From contig NW_026622974.1 in the NCBI RefSeq assembly GCF_023065955.2, forward strand, positions 34,131,718 to 34,195,717: a DNA stretch of 64,000 nucleotides, written 5' to 3'. The position numbers and the translations under genes were made by a program. Shown here piece by piece: positions 42,730 to 53,764 of the stretch. This DNA is from Ursus arctos. Lineage: Eukaryota; Chordata; Mammalia; Carnivora; Ursidae. Every line of letters begins with the position of its first letter. The first letter of the stretch is position 1. The notes beneath the pieces are model-generated. The model was not told the origin of the DNA and did no database searches. It worked only from the letters and a program-made list of their open reading frames with translations.

Positions 42730-44758
42730 CTCAAAGCTGATGATTCTTGTTCATCCCCAGGCTCTAAATTTAATGCATATTCAATGCTTTGCTAACCTTT
42801 AATATTAAAATGCCCTTACTTTTTACTTATAAGGCACCAGGGTCATTTTTGATTAAATATTTCTTCCTTCTGCATGTTCATTATCAAATTAATTTATGTA
42901 TATCCATGCCTCATTCATCCCTTATTTTTAAGAAAATGCATATTTTAAAGTGTGTCGGTTCATGGTGAAATACATGTGTGCTAGGAAAATTTAATATGAC
43001 TGCTTAATAAAGGACTGCCATAAAAATCATCTCCTCAGAGCTCTAGAGAATTTAGTTAGTGGTAAAAACAGGAGTTGCCCCCCTCCAGGGTGTTGTTATA
43101 TTTATGAAAATGTATAATCAAAGCCATTTTTAAATGTCATTCATTCTATTCCTTTATTTTTGGGAAACTTCTCTGAAATAACATGTTTGTTTGTGTTGAT
43201 AGAAATTAATTTGGCACTTGCAAATGTTGCTTCAAGGATAGTACTATCAGTTGTTTTTAAGCTTTCTTATTCCCTTGGACAACTCATGCTGCCATGAGCA
43301 CCATGGAGGGAAAGAGCCTGGTATTTGTTTTGCTCTGCACCTTACAGAGCTGTCTTTGAGATCGAAGAGATTCCTGTATGAGAAGGAGGTCTATGGAGTA
43401 CAGGGTGAACAGGCAGCTTATGCCAAACAGGCAGGGGATTATGATTGTGGAGACCAATTTCCAAGTCACCAAAAATATCATCAGCTGACTTACAGAAATA
43501 AGAATCACAGGATTATAGAGCTTTAACGCCCAGTGGTACATTAGAGAAAACCTAGTCTGACATTTTTATTTCACAACTGACTATACTGAAGGAGAGAGAG
43601 CATCCTATGGCCAGAAAGCCAATTGAAAAAAAAAAGTTTATTAACATAATCACAAATAATGCTATCAGAAATTCTTTGAGTCCTGGACCAAGCCAGAATT
43701 TTCCAGAATAAAAACCAAGTGACACATTCATCAATAAGCAGCTACATATAGGTGGGGAAGAGCTTCAAGATACTGGGGAGAAGAAAACCAAACTCAAGAG
43801 TCCTTTGCAAAAAAGTGGAAATTACATTTATCATCATACTCCATTTACTTATGTCTACAAACATCTTAAGAATGAATTAAAGAAACAGTTGCTGAAAAAG
43901 TGAAAAAGTCCTTTCCACTGGGACATCTTTTGTTCTGTTTCAGAGCGCTTTGACCAATGTATATCTGGTTTCCATGGTGACTTCTAGGGAGTTAGATTCA
44001 GCAAGGGACCTATGAATAGAATGCTTTGGTCACTAGAAGAGAAGCATTAAGATGGGATCTTGTATGAAAACACTGGGAGTACACGAAGGAGAAATTTTGC
44101 CCACTGTATACTGGGCCCATGATGTGATATCCAGCACTAACTGTGGTACCATCATGGCTTAACCACAAGACTTATGAGGTTGAGACCATGATTCTAAAAT
44201 AGACTTTATCTAAGAAAATATACTATAGAATTGGGGCCTACAAATTAGGAAAAAATATAGTAATACAGTCTAAAGCTACAAGTTAATACACACACACTAA
44301 CGGATAATGCCCCCAAAATTAACTCAAAATTTTACAGAAGGAAACTTAAATTATCATATTTATCAGTACGGTGAGTAACTGTTGCATTCTCTGCCAATAG
44401 GTGGATAGGTACTTAAGCAGTAGAGGTACCTGTTTACTTACAAGGCTGGCGTCGATTCCCTTGTTGCTATGGGAGATAGTTAAACTTGATTTCACACTAT
44501 AACCAAAAGGCTTCATATCTCTACTTTGGGAGGAGCGGATGGCTTCTATTACTGAAATCCAGGGTGTTGTCTATGTGATCAGGCCCTGCCCATGTGTTTG
44601 TTTAAATCATTTCTAATAATGTTGGTGTTACTTTAAGTAACCAGGAATTGTTTTCTTTTTCGGTTATCATACACATTTACACTGGCATTCATGACAGTAT
44701 TCAAGAGGAGGAAATGACAATATAAAATTAGCATCTGGGTGATCTGGTATGTATCCTA
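42730..44758. other. Mostly unique sequence
   Basis: About 2 kb. A weak fragment at 43500-43590 (CACAGGATTATAGAGC, ACCTAGTCTGACATTTTTAT) resembles an old MIR-like element that reads ATCTAGTCCAACCC in consensus. GGTTTCCATGGTGAC at 43967-43981 resembles an RFX X-box. The frames at 43251-43526 (+) and 43284-43541 (-) overlap and show no domain. Confidence 0.45.
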
Positions 44759-44759
44759 A

Positions 44760-44930
44760 GTAGACTACTCACTGTTTCCTGAATATCTACGCTCTTTTAC
44801 ACCTATGTTAATTTTACACTCCATCTTCGCTGCTTAGAATACCCTTTCTTTCCCAACGGTGCATTCCTAGCCACCCCTGAAGACTCAATTTTCTTTATCT
44901 TTCCTTTAGTATTAGAGAATACTGTATGGT
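44760..44930 (+). mobile_element. LINE2-like fragment
   Basis: Seen: TACGCTCTTTTACACCTATG, AGAATACCCTTTCTTTCCC and CCACCCCTGAAGACTCAAT. It resembles an L2 3'-UTR variant (CACGCTCTTTCCCACCTCTG, GGAATGCCCTTTCTCTCC, CCTTCAAGACTCAGCT). Confidence 0.45.
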
Positions 44931-44944
44931 TAGCATTACCGGTT

Positions 44945-45205
44945 GCTTTTCTCATCTAACAATATATTTGGGTTATCCATACTGCATCATTCCATATCAG
45001 TATATATAGATGTATTTTTAATCCACTACAAGTTTCCATTGGGTCACATAACATAATCTGTTTAATCAAGCTCTTACTGAAGGATATTAGTTGTGTCTTT
45101 GGTGTGCAATTACACGAAAGGCTGCAAAGATCATGAGATTGTGTGTAAGTGTCTTTGAACACATGTGAACTATAACTAGAAATTACTGGGTTAAAGAGCA
45201 TATTT
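44945..45205 (-). mobile_element. Old L1M fragment, reversed
   Basis: Seen: CATTCCATATCAGTATATATAG, CAAGCTCTTACTGAAGGATATT, AGTTGTGTCTTTGGTG, AGTGTCTTTGAACACATGTG and CTAGAAATTACTGGGTTAAAG. The order resembles reversed L1MC text (TTCCATATCAGTACATATAGA, CTATTGATGGACATTTAGG, CTAGAAGTGGAATTGCTGGGTCAAAG). Confidence 0.65.
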
Positions 45206-45209
45206 ATTT

Positions 45210-46715
45210 TAAATTAAGACTGCATCTTTTAATTTTTAATTAAAAGATTGCATTATATTTATCCCTGTTAAACTTCATTTCGCAATGCCATGATTCACTG
45301 CATTCAACCCCTTCCCCAGCCTTGTGCTTATGTCCTTCCATAAAGTACAGCATTGACTTCTTCATTCAAGTTTCTGGTCACAGTGTGCAGTGGCCAGGGC
45401 CTGTCCACTTTTTATCCTGTGGCCCTGCCCATTCTGACAGAATATCCCATGGGGCCTCTTAGTCCTGGGCTTGTTATAGAGGCTCAGTTTCATGCTTAGA
45501 AGAACTCTCCTGCATAGGAGCTATAAATGGGGATGTTTCTACTGTATTTAAATAATTATTGTTCACCCCCACCTCTCACCACTCATCCTGCCTTCTCATG
45601 GTTGTTTTTGTCAGCTGTATAATCAATCCTGGTGAGTCATATCTTAACTACTGAGGGAAAGGAGATGAAGGAAAAGCTGAGAGAAACAGGTTCCTGATTT
45701 AGTGTGTAAAATCCACTGACTAAATGAACAGAAGTTCTGGGTTTGTTTCCCACCAACTGATATACCTGAATGTTAGGGAATCATCTGACTTATCAGATAC
45801 ATTCACAGAAAGTTTCTTTTTTTTTTTTCCTTTCCTTTAAAGTGGTAAATTTATATTTTGAAAAATAAAACTCAATCCCCTTTTCCCTTCTTTTCTTTTC
45901 TTATTGTGGCCATCTTATTTTCATCTGCAAATGATTAAAATTTATTGTAATTACTTAGCACATCCTTCCAGATCTTTTCCCCAAATCCTTTTAATCAGAA
46001 TGCCCTGGCTAGACATATCCACAGAGCTATGTCCCAGGGCATGAGATATCCAAACCCCTCTTCAGAGAACAAAGGGTGGGGTAGGCAGGAAGGGATAGAC
46101 TTCTTTCAAATCACAGCATGTCTAGACTTATGCCCAAATACATTGGTTCATGATAAAGTAGTAAGTAGGACTTTTGTGGAAAAATATATGGTAGAGAAAA
46201 CAACACAGAAGCTTACATCCTTTGAAAATTGGACATAGCATAGGGTTCAGGAATTGTCTAGCCACAGGTTGTTTACATGTGGTCTGAGCATTTTCTTAAT
46301 GTGATCCTGTACTTAAGTGTATATAGGTTTAGCCAGAAAAGAGAAAGATGAACATCAAAGTTGTTGCAATGCCAGAGAAAATTACAGGGTGTTTCCATGT
46401 TTGAAAGATCACTAGTTTTCACTATTGGTTTGGGGCAATGAATTATCCATAAATAAAAACCTTAGGGACCTCTGACCAAAAACATATACTGTGTTTACAA
46501 AAAGTACAAGTTCAATGAGTAGGAGTTCCTATCACAAAAGATCAAGTGTATTCAATTAGGAAAAAAGAATTAGAGGAACTGAAGGCATTGAAGTAGCTTT
46601 GGAAACATTCTGCCAACACATTCTAGAGGGTTGTTGTTGTTTTTTTTTCCCTAATATTGATTCATTAATGTTACAAAAAAAAGTAAAAGCTTTTAATAGC
46701 TAATTTTATTTAGAA
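45210..46715. other. Unique non-coding sequence
   Basis: About 1.5 kb without recognised repeats or gene. A moderately GC-rich stretch at 45300-45550 may be an unrecognised old repeat or a conserved element. The 69-codon frame at 46029-46238 is featureless. Confidence 0.5.
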
Positions 46716-46717
46716 AG

Positions 46718-47250
46718 GTTTGTAAACAGTAGTGACTTTCACTTAACTGCTTGCTTACTCTGTGCCTGGCACTATACTAAGTTTACATGCATCCCACGTG
46801 AGCTTCACAATAGTCCTGTTCATTGGTCAGCTCACGTCGTGTAGCTATGACAGATAAACCCCGATATCTCAGCACAGTTAACAACACACAAGTTTATTCT
46901 GATCCAGTGTAGGGCGGGCAGATTTCCAGGGTGGTCATCCTCTGCTTCCAGATCACTTCAACAGGGGACAGGTAAAGATTGCACCACAGCAAGAAAATTA
47001 TTTGGACTAGGACTGACATACATCACTTTTTTTTCACAGCCCATAATGAAGTCATGTGTTTAGGCACAACTGCAAAGAAGCTTGGAAATGTGAGGAAGTA
47101 TATGAATGTTTAGTGAGCAATAAATGTCTTTTTTCATATTCTGTAGACATTATCTCCATCTCATAGATGAAGAAAGTGAAGCATATCTATACATTCTAAG
47201 CTAAGGGAAGTAAATCTGGAATTCAAACCCTAAACTCCAGCCAGCTGCTC
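46718..47250 (-). mobile_element. MIR, reversed, split by an LTR-like insertion
   Basis: Seen left: TGCTTACTCTGTGCCTGGCAC, TATACTAAGTTTACATGC, GAGCTTCACAATAGTCCTGT. Seen right: AGACATTATCTCCATCTCAT, AGATGAAGAAAGTGAAGCAT and CTGGAATTCAAACCC. The two halves join into one reversed MIR (GTGCCAGGCACTGTGCTAAG..CACAACAACCCT | ATTATCCCCATTTTACAGATGAGG). Confidence 0.8.
46820..47120 (-). mobile_element. LTR-like element inserted in the MIR, reversed
   Basis: Seen: GGTCAGCTCACGTCGTGTAGC, AACCCCGATATCTCAGCACAG, ACAACACACAAGTTTATTCTG, GACTGACATACATCACTTTT, CACAACTGCAAAGAAGCTTGG and AATGTTTAGTGAGCAA. Order resembles a mammalian LTR-like repeat (GGTCAGGGTCTGCTGTG, CCAAATCTCAGTGGC, AAGTTTATTTCTTGCTC, GGCATACATCACTTCC, GCTGGGAAATGTAG). 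It must be younger than the MIR it interrupts. The family name is not resolved. Confidence 0.55.
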
Positions 47251-47385
47251 AAATCTGGGAGCCATTTTTGTTTTGCAAATGGTGATACAATGCCTTATTC
47301 ATCTATGTAAAAATTTTGTATAGTGACAAATCAGCAAATGAATGTAGAAATAATATGGCTTTTCCATGAATTAAGTCATGTAATT

Positions 47386-47598
47386 CTTTCTTTTTTTTTT
47401 TTTTTAAAGATTTTATTTATTTATTTGACAGAGAGAGAGACAGCCAGAGAGAGAGGGAACACAAGCCGGGGGAGTGGGAGAGGAAGAAGCAGGCTCCCAG
47501 CAGAGCAGGGAGCCTGATGCAGGGCTTGATCCCAGGACCCTGGGATCAGGCCCTGAGCCAAAGGCAGACACTTAATGACTGAGCCACCCAGGCGCCCC
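47386..47598 (-). mobile_element. can-SINE, reversed, with 9-bp target-site duplication
   Basis: Seen: long T run, AAAGATTTTATTTATTTATT, GACAGCCAGAGAGAGAGGGA, GAAGAAGCAGGCTCCCAGCA, GACCCTGGGATCAGGCCCTG, GAGCCACCCAGGCGCCCC. CATGTAATT is at 47377-47385 and 47599-47607. Confidence 0.97.
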
Positions 47599-47609
47599 CA
47601 TGTAATTAT

Positions 47610-48650
47610 CCCTTAACTCCTTAATTAGATTATAATTATAATCCCAAAACACAGACTTCCAGGGAATTCTCATTAAATATGTGTCGGTTGAATGAAATAA
47701 TTTTTAGCTTCCCATTAATGCTTTCAATTTTGGCTTAGATATTTGCATTTTTACCTTCTGATAACAGAAGAATAAATAAAGGCAAAGGCCTTTACAGAAA
47801 AAAAAGAAATTTATTTACTTTCATTTTTCTAGGCTTGCTTGATTTTTAATTCAGGTAAAGAAAATAGCATTTAAAAATTATTAAAGGCTGACATATACTA
47901 TAAAATAGCAGAAAAGGAAACATTGCTACCAGTGAGTCATCATGATTTTATATGATTTGGCTATTGTGTTCTTTTTAACACGTTATTATTATTTTCAGTT
48001 TCTGGGATAGTTATGATTTTACATGAGTTTTTACCTGATTTCTTCCTCTGCCTTTGTGTGTGTGTGTGTGTGTGTGTGTTTAATTTTCTATTTGTTTTCA
48101 TATTCTTCTATCCTCTTATTTTGTTTTTGTACATTCCTTTAATTCTCCTCTGCTATATTATTTTTAATGTTTTAAAATAATCTTCAGTCTAGTGCTTATA
48201 CACTTCTTCATTGTTTTTTCCCTAATTGTTCCTCTCAGTTGTCCAGATGTTTTCACTTTACAGCTTCAGCAGGACTTCTTTGTACCCCCAAATAGCACTG
48301 TTCTTAGCACCAACACATACTTATTACTTACAGAGTTAAAGGTGACATGAACTTTTTATAATGTCTTTCCCAATGAATGTTCATTGGGACAATTATGTCT
48401 CTTTGTATAAATTCATCTATTGACACTTAAGCACTTTGAATAAAATGACCAGGTAATCAAATCTGCTTGAGCATAATTTCTTTTGTTGATATTGCTGTTT
48501 TTTATATTCAAACATGAATAAAGTTAAAAACATCAATTATATCATGATTAATTTCTCTTTAACCAGTGAGTTACTTTCTTAAAATTTTCAAGCTAATTAA
48601 TTGGAACCTCAGCACTGGCATTATAAGGGTTGCCATAAAAATAAGTCTTA
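47610..48650. other. Unique AT-rich sequence
   Basis: About 1 kb, no gene or interspersed repeat recognised; it contains the TG microsatellite at 48055. Confidence 0.5.
48055..48079 (+). repeat. (TG)12 microsatellite
   Basis: Twelve TG units plus one T, uninterrupted. Confidence 0.95.
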
Positions 48651-48654
48651 AAAA

Positions 48655-49320
48655 ATTTTTTTAACAAATATTGGGTGCCAAACATCATGTTTTGTACAAA
48701 AGTCACATCAGAGAAAAACATAGGCGAAGTGCAGGCCTTCACAGAGCTTACATTCTGGTCAAGGAGAAAGAAAATAAAAATAAAGCAAACAGAGCTATAA
48801 AAAATTGTTAATGACAAAATTATGTGATATAAAACAAAACAAAACAACAACAAAAAACTTAAGGTATCTGTACTCTCAATAGTGAAATCAGGAAAGACTT
48901 CCCCTGAGGTGGTCACGTTTAAGCTCTTGTCTATTAAACAAGAAGGTTCTTAAAGTGGGAATAGCATGGGTCTTAAGGAGAGAGAGAACTTTGTATTAAG
49001 AGAAGTTTAAATTTGATTGTGGAAATGGGAAGCACTTGAGTTTTAAAGAGGGAAGCAGCATGATTCTCATTGTGTTTGCATCAACATGTATTTATTAAGC
49101 ACCTACTATGTGCCAGCCATTGTTCTGGCATTACGGATACAGCAAACAATAAAATAGACACAAATGTCATCTGGTGGTGTGGAGATTTTGTTCTAGTGTT
49201 TTAAAAATATCCTAATGATTGCTAGGTGGAGAAGGGAGTGGGGCAGACAAGATTATGAGAAGACTAAAAAGAAATCCATCACAAGAATCCGGGGGAGAGA
49301 TGATGAATGCAGCAGTCCAG
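48655..49320 (-). mobile_element. LINE2, reversed, with an apparent second L2 end inside
   Basis: Seen: ACAAATATTGGGTGCCAAAC, AGAGCTTACATTCTGGTCAAG, ATCAGGAAAGACTTCCCCTG, GGGAAGCACTTGAGTTTTAAAG and AGCATGATTCTCATTG, all in reversed L2 order. The series breaks near 49075 and resumes at about 49213 with TGATTGCTAGGTGGAGAAGG and ATCCGGGGGAGAGATGATG, which are the next consensus segments. The sequence between is another L2 3' end. Confidence 0.82.
49078..49205 (-). mobile_element. Short LINE2 3' end nested in another LINE2
   Basis: Seen: CATGTATTTATTAAGCACCT, ACTATGTGCCAGCCATTGTT, GGCATTACGGATACAGC and TTTTGTTCTAGTG. This is a very clear reversed L2 3' terminus, yet it sits in the middle of another L2 copy in the same direction. 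GTGTTT lies at both edges, a possible remnant of a target duplication. Confidence 0.7.
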
Positions 49321-49474
49321 TTGAAAGATTCACCTATTCTAGGATGATTTTACAAATAAGATGCTTTGAATACGTATTCCCTGTCTTTTACAATCAAGCC
49401 AGGGCAAAATTGAAAACTACAAAGGTATAAAGTAATATACAACATTAAATCAAAATATATTGTAATATATACAC

Positions 49475-49700
49475 ATATAAATTCCAGATAGATTAAAGAT
49501 CTTAACATAGATAAATAAAACCATAAAATATAGAGAAATAGTTTCCCAATCCTGCTTTGGGAAAGCCTTCATAAGCATAATGTGAAACACAGAAACAATA
49601 AAAGAAAAAAGGTTTAACTACATAAAACAAAAACAAAAATGGTGGGGGGAGCTGGCAACATGCATACAAAGGTTAAAAGATAACACAGAAAGGCCTCCAA
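49475..49700 (+). mobile_element. Old L1M fragment (ORF2 end)
   Basis: Seen: AAATTCCAGATAGATTAAAG, ATAAATAAAACCATAAAATA, GGGAAAGCCTTCATAAGCAT, GTGAAACACAGAAACAATAA, AAGGTTTAACTACATAAAA and GGCAACATGCATAC. It matches L1M text (AAATTCCAGATGGATTAAAG, AGGCCTTTTTAAGCATGAC, CAGAAGCCATAAAGGAAAAG, TGACTACATAAAAAT). Confidence 0.75.
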
Positions 49701-49794
49701 AAAAATCAATACAAAGCATTTTTTAGAAACACATTTTAATTTTTGTCAATATTAGCAGGATATATTCCATCTAACTTGAATGCCTGCTACTGTT

Positions 49795-49960
49795 CTCATT
49801 CAACAAAGTTCAATAAATGTTTATTTACTCCTAACACATGCCAAGTGCTAGGGAGTTCAATATAAACAAAACAGAATTATACCACTCTTGTCATGTAGCT
49901 TACAGTTCAGATTGGATACTTGTATGACAGAAGCATTTAATAGTAATTAGACGCTACAGG
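49795..49960 (-). mobile_element. LINE2 3' end, reversed
   Basis: Seen: CATTCAACAAAGTTCAATAA, ATGTTTATTTACTCCTAACA, CATGCCAAGTGCTAGGGAG, TTCAATATAAACAAAACAG and TGTAGCTTACAGTTCAGATTGG. It matches the reversed L2 terminus (ATTCAACAAATATTTATTGAGC, TGCCAGGCACTGTTCTAGG, GAGCTTACATTCTAGTGG). Confidence 0.8.
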
Positions 49961-50134
49961 ATCATTTCTCTACATCACCAACAATAATAAATAATCTCAA
50001 TGTCTATCTCTCCTCATAGTTCTATAATTAGTTCCATTGTTCTTTGGAAATACAATTCTCACACTATAGATTTCCAAATGGGACTATGGGTATTTTTGAA
50101 GGAATATTTCCTGTTTCCTAATTAATCATACTTC

Positions 50135-51290
50135 TAACAAATTTATTGAGCTCACTTTGTGTACCTAGGCTGTAATATATGTTAGGACTATAAAGGTGAG
50201 TAGATATGGTTTTTGCTTTCAAGGAACTTACAGCTAGAGGGAAAGCAGACTAATAAATCAACAAGTATGGAATGGTAAGGTATGTGCTGTGATAGAGGAA
50301 CATATGGTACTAGATGGAAATATAGGAGGGACATCCAAATCAGTACTGGGGGGAGGAGAAAGCCTGTGGAGGCTTCTGGATTGTTGGTGGTAAAATTTAA
50401 TCAAAATTCTGAAGGACACGTAGGGTTCAGCCAAGTGAAAAAAGGTAGGGGACATTCTCAGCAGAGGGACTAGAATGGACAAGGGCACACAATAGTGACT
50501 CAACGACATATTTGGGAAATTGCTAAAGAGTAAAGTGTGCATGACAATGGGAACAGTAAATGAGGTTAAAAGGCAGATAGGGAAGCTGTGCTAAGGATTT
50601 TAAGAAGTATTCTGAAAGCTGTTGGGAAGCAATGAAGAGCTTTAAGGAGGAGTATGACACGATCCATTTAAATTTAACAATTACCCTGGAAGTGTTATGG
50701 AACACTCATTAAGTGGCAATTGCATAAATCCATCACAAAAGTGATGGAAACTGAATGAAAGCAAGACTGGATCAGCTATGATGAATATGAGAAAAATTTA
50801 AAACATAGTTGCTAACCTATTAGATGGGGGAATGGAAGAGTAGGTGAAAAAGAAAGTCCAAAATGACACCAATTTTTCTAGTCTTGATGCTGCAGTGAAT
50901 AATTGTTCCATTCATGAAGATGAGGCTTTAAAGAAGAGGTTTGTAAGTAAAGATAAATTCCATTTGCTCACATTGGATTTAAGGTGACTTCACTATCTAA
51001 CTGAATATATCCAAGAGGTTATCAAATATATGGGTCTGGGGCTCAGGAAAGATGACTGGACTGAGCATTCAGACTTGTTACTGTACAAATGATAACAGAA
51101 GTCATGGGTTAATATAAAACCACCCAGACAGAATATGTTGAGAAGAGTGGGTATATTAAAAAGGAGTCCTGAGAAGCCAACTTGGAGTGAATAAAGGAAA
51201 AGAGACTGGTAAGGAGTAGCCAGAAGAATGTGAAATGAATCAGAAACTTATAATGACACAAAAGCCAATGGAAGAACTGTAGGATGTATC
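50135..51290 (-). mobile_element. LINE2, reversed, long copy
   Basis: Seen: CAAATTTATTGAGCTCACTT, AAGGAACTTACAGCTAGAGG, AATGAAGAGCTTTAAGGAGG, TATGACACGATCCATTTAAA, GACACCAATTTTTCTAGTC, GAAGATGAGGCTTTAAAG, CATATATGGGTCTGGGGCTC and GTCCTGAGAAGCC. These run through more than 1.1 kb of the reversed L2 consensus, from the 3' terminus toward ORF2. The 94- and 60-codon reversed frames inside it (50258-50542, 50523-50705) are remnants. Confidence 0.87.
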
Positions 51291-51547
51291 ACTGATACAT
51301 TACGAGGTAAATGAAAACATAAATTTGCCTCCATGATTTTTTTTGAACAATGTCATTTAGTTTCATGGATTTAAGTATTTTTTGTATGTAGATGATTCCC
51401 AAATGTTTATCTGTATATAGATAACTCTTTCTAAAGCTTTTATGTATTCCATTTACCTTCCAAAATTCTCTATCAGTCCCAAAGCATCTACAAAGCAATA
51501 TGTCTTAGTAATATAAGACTGCAAACTCAATAGCTGGGCTGCCCTTT

Positions 51548-51969
51548 AGATGGACCGAGGGGGTATTATGCTAAGTGAAATAAGTCAGACTGAGAAAGAC
51601 AAATACTACATGATTTCACTCATATGGGGAGTCTAAAAAACAAAACAAGTGAGTAAACAAACAAAAAGAAAATCAGATCTATAAATGCAGAGAACTGATG
51701 ATTGCAAGAAGGGGGAGGGGATGGGCATAATGGGTGAAGAGGAGTGGGGAGGTAGAGGCTTCTAGTTATGGAAAGAATAAGTTGTGGAAATAAAAGGCAC
51801 AGCATAGGGAATATAGTCAATGATACTGTAATAGTGTTGTAAGATGACAGATGGTAGCTACACTTGTGGTGGACATAGCATAATTTGTAGAGAAGTTAAA
51901 TCGCTATGTTGCACACCTGAAACTAATATAACATTGTGTGTCAACTATACTCAAAAAAAAAAAAAAAAG
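51548..51969 (+). mobile_element. L1 3' end, 5'-truncated, with poly-A and target-site duplication
   Basis: Seen: GGGGGTATTATGCTAAGTGA, AAATAAGTCAGACTGAGAAAG, CATGATTTCACTCATATGGG, GGGAATATAGTCAATGATAC, GTTGCACACCTGAAACTAAT, GTGTCAACTATACTCAAAAA, then a run of A. AGCTGGGCTGCCCTT (51532-51546) and AGCTGGACTGCCTTT (51970-51984) agree at 13 of 15 bases. The element landed at the left edge of a MIR. Confidence 0.94.
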
Positions 51970-51984
51970 AGCTGGACTGCCTTT

Positions 51985-52195
51985 GTTTGATCCTTATTCC
52001 TTCACTTAATAATATATAGAGCTTAGCTCAATTATTTAGCCTCTGTATGCCTTGGTTCCTCATCTGTATAATAGGGATAATAATAATGCCTAATCACAGG
52101 ATTATAACATGGATTAGTTAGTACATGCAAAGTAGTTCAAATTTAAGTATTTTGTGTGGTACAGAGTGAACACACAATAATTATGTACAAAACTA
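51985..52195 (+). mobile_element. MIR
   Basis: Seen: GAGCTTAGCTCAATTATTTA, GCCTCTGTATGCCTTGGTTC, CTCATCTGTATAATAGGGAT, AATAATAATGCCTAATCACA, ATTAGTTAGTACATGCAAAG and GGTACAGAGTGAACACACAAT. Standard MIR order. Its left part may have been separated by the L1 insertion. Confidence 0.8.
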
Positions 52196-52289
52196 AATAT
52201 ATTAACCTTTCTCTGGAACTTGCTGTATCTGTATTTACTCTCTATATTAATGGCCTCGTCATCTTCCAATCACTCAGGTTGCAGTTTTG

Positions 52290-52425
52290 GTGTTATTCAG
52301 TGAAATGTGAACTCTATGAGGATTGGAACTGTGCCTGCCTTTTCTACTGTTCTGTTGGCATCATCTAGACTGTGCATCACACTGAGTGTTCAGTGAATAT
52401 CTATTGAATGAATATTTAGTGTTGA
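52290..52425 (+). mobile_element. LINE2 3' end
   Basis: Seen: ATGTGAACTCTATGAGGATT, GGAACTGTGCCTGCCTTTTC, TGAGTGTTCAGTGAATATCT and ATTGAATGAATAT. It matches the L2 terminus (GTAAGCTCCATGAGGGCAGG, GCGCTCAATAAATATTTGTTGAATGAATG). Confidence 0.78.
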
Positions 52426-52429
52426 TTGA

Positions 52430-52800
52430 CTTATAATTTTTCCTTCTCTCCCTTACTCTTAACACCTCAGCTGTCAAAATCTATTGATTCCACTTCTATA
52501 ATATCATTCACTTTTGTATCTTCTTTGTCCACTGTCTCTAATTCAAGTTCTTGTTACCTTTAGGCAGATTACTATCAAGCCTAACTGGCCTCTCTGTGTC
52601 TCTCCCTTTCCACTCAGGTTCCCCTTCTTCCTTTTCACCTTTTCCTCTCACTTACACACACACATCTACATGGAGCACACTGACACTAGATTAATCTTCT
52701 TAAAATAGTTCTGATTCAAAGACAGATTTGTTACCCTAGAATTCAAGACCTTTTCTGATATCACTTTAATCTGCTTTTCAATCCCAGGTCCTGAATTGGA
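52430..52800 (+). mobile_element. LINE2 3'-UTR region
   Basis: Seen: CTCAGCTGTCAAAATCTATTG, ATTCCACTTCTATAATATC, GGCAGATTACTATCAAGCC, TAACTGGCCTCTCTGTGTCTC and CTGACACTAGATTAATCTTC. This parallels L2 (AAGTCCTGTCGGCTCTACC, GGATTACTGCAATAGCC, TAACTGGTCTCCCTGCTTC). It starts immediately after another L2 terminus, so two separate L2 copies lie head to tail. Confidence 0.75.
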
Positions 52801-52984
52801 TCAGAGAACTAAAATGGAAATATATATATTTTAAAATTTTTTCATTGCAATGTATGTTAAATTGCAAAACATAATAAATAAATTAAGTATTATCTTGTGG
52901 GAGAGATTCTTTAGATTGGTACAACTAAGAAATGAACTATAGTTATAATGAACTATAGTTCTGGATTGAGCCTTCAAAGAAAGG

Positions 52985-53760
52985 TAGAACTCAGGTAAGC
53001 AGAACAGTAAGAGAAGGGTGTTCTAAGACAATAGAAAGAATATGCAAATACAGGAATGCCTACGGAATGTACATGGACCAGTAGTAGATTTGAGATATTT
53101 AAAGAAGTTAAGTAGAAAGCATGGGGTTTGAACTGTGATGATGGAGTTCAAATAGGAGGTAATTGAAGAATAAAATAACATACAGAGAAAGAATTCATTG
53201 ATCTGAGTGGTATATCTAATGTCAATAAAAAGGAGAAAGAGAAATCTAAAATGATTTTGAGTTATTAGGAGTGTTGATAAATATGGGACCATGTTGAGAG
53301 ATAGCTGTTTAGAGCCAAAAGAAAATAAGCACACATTCAGAACTGTTAAGTTCCAGGAGAAGAGGACCCCAGTGGAGATATCCAATGGAGAAGAGCTTGA
53401 GCTCACGTGAATATTATGGGCTAGACCAGGAATTTTAAAGACATCTAAACACAAATGGTCGTTGTAACAATGAAACTAGGTAAGATTCCTGAGAAAATAG
53501 TTAAGAAGAAATTTGCAACAAAAGCTGTGCCCATACTGAAAACTTAAAAAACAAAAGGAATCTATTGTGGAAGACAGATCCATAACAGCAGAGAGCAGCT
53601 TCATCTATAGCAATGCAGAAAAAAGAGCTTTTGAAGGAATCATCAATCTTTAATAGCATCAGAATTGCTGAGTAGAAGTGGAAGAGAATAAGCATTGGAT
53701 AGGTCATAGATTAAGAGCTTAAAGGTAGTCTTAGAGGGAACAGTGTATACAGAAACTAAA
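52985..53760 (-). mobile_element. LINE2, reversed
   Basis: Seen: GTGTTCTAAGACAATAGAAAG, GGAATGCCTACGGAATGTAC, TTGATCTGAGTGGTATATC, ACATTCAGAACTGTTAAGTTC, CCAGTGGAGATATCCAATGG, GAGAAGAGCTTGAGCTCACG and ATTGCTGAGTAGAAGTGG. The order is that of reversed L2 without its last 150-200 bases. The 143-codon reversed frame at 53023-53454, the longest in the window, lies entirely within it and reads toward the L2 coding strand; it is not a gene. Confidence 0.82.
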
Positions 53761-53764
53761 TCAC

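Noticed and set aside
53023..53454. The longest open frame in the window (143 codons, minus strand)
   Set aside because: It lies within a reversed LINE2 and has LINE2-derived composition, with no start context or domain of its own.
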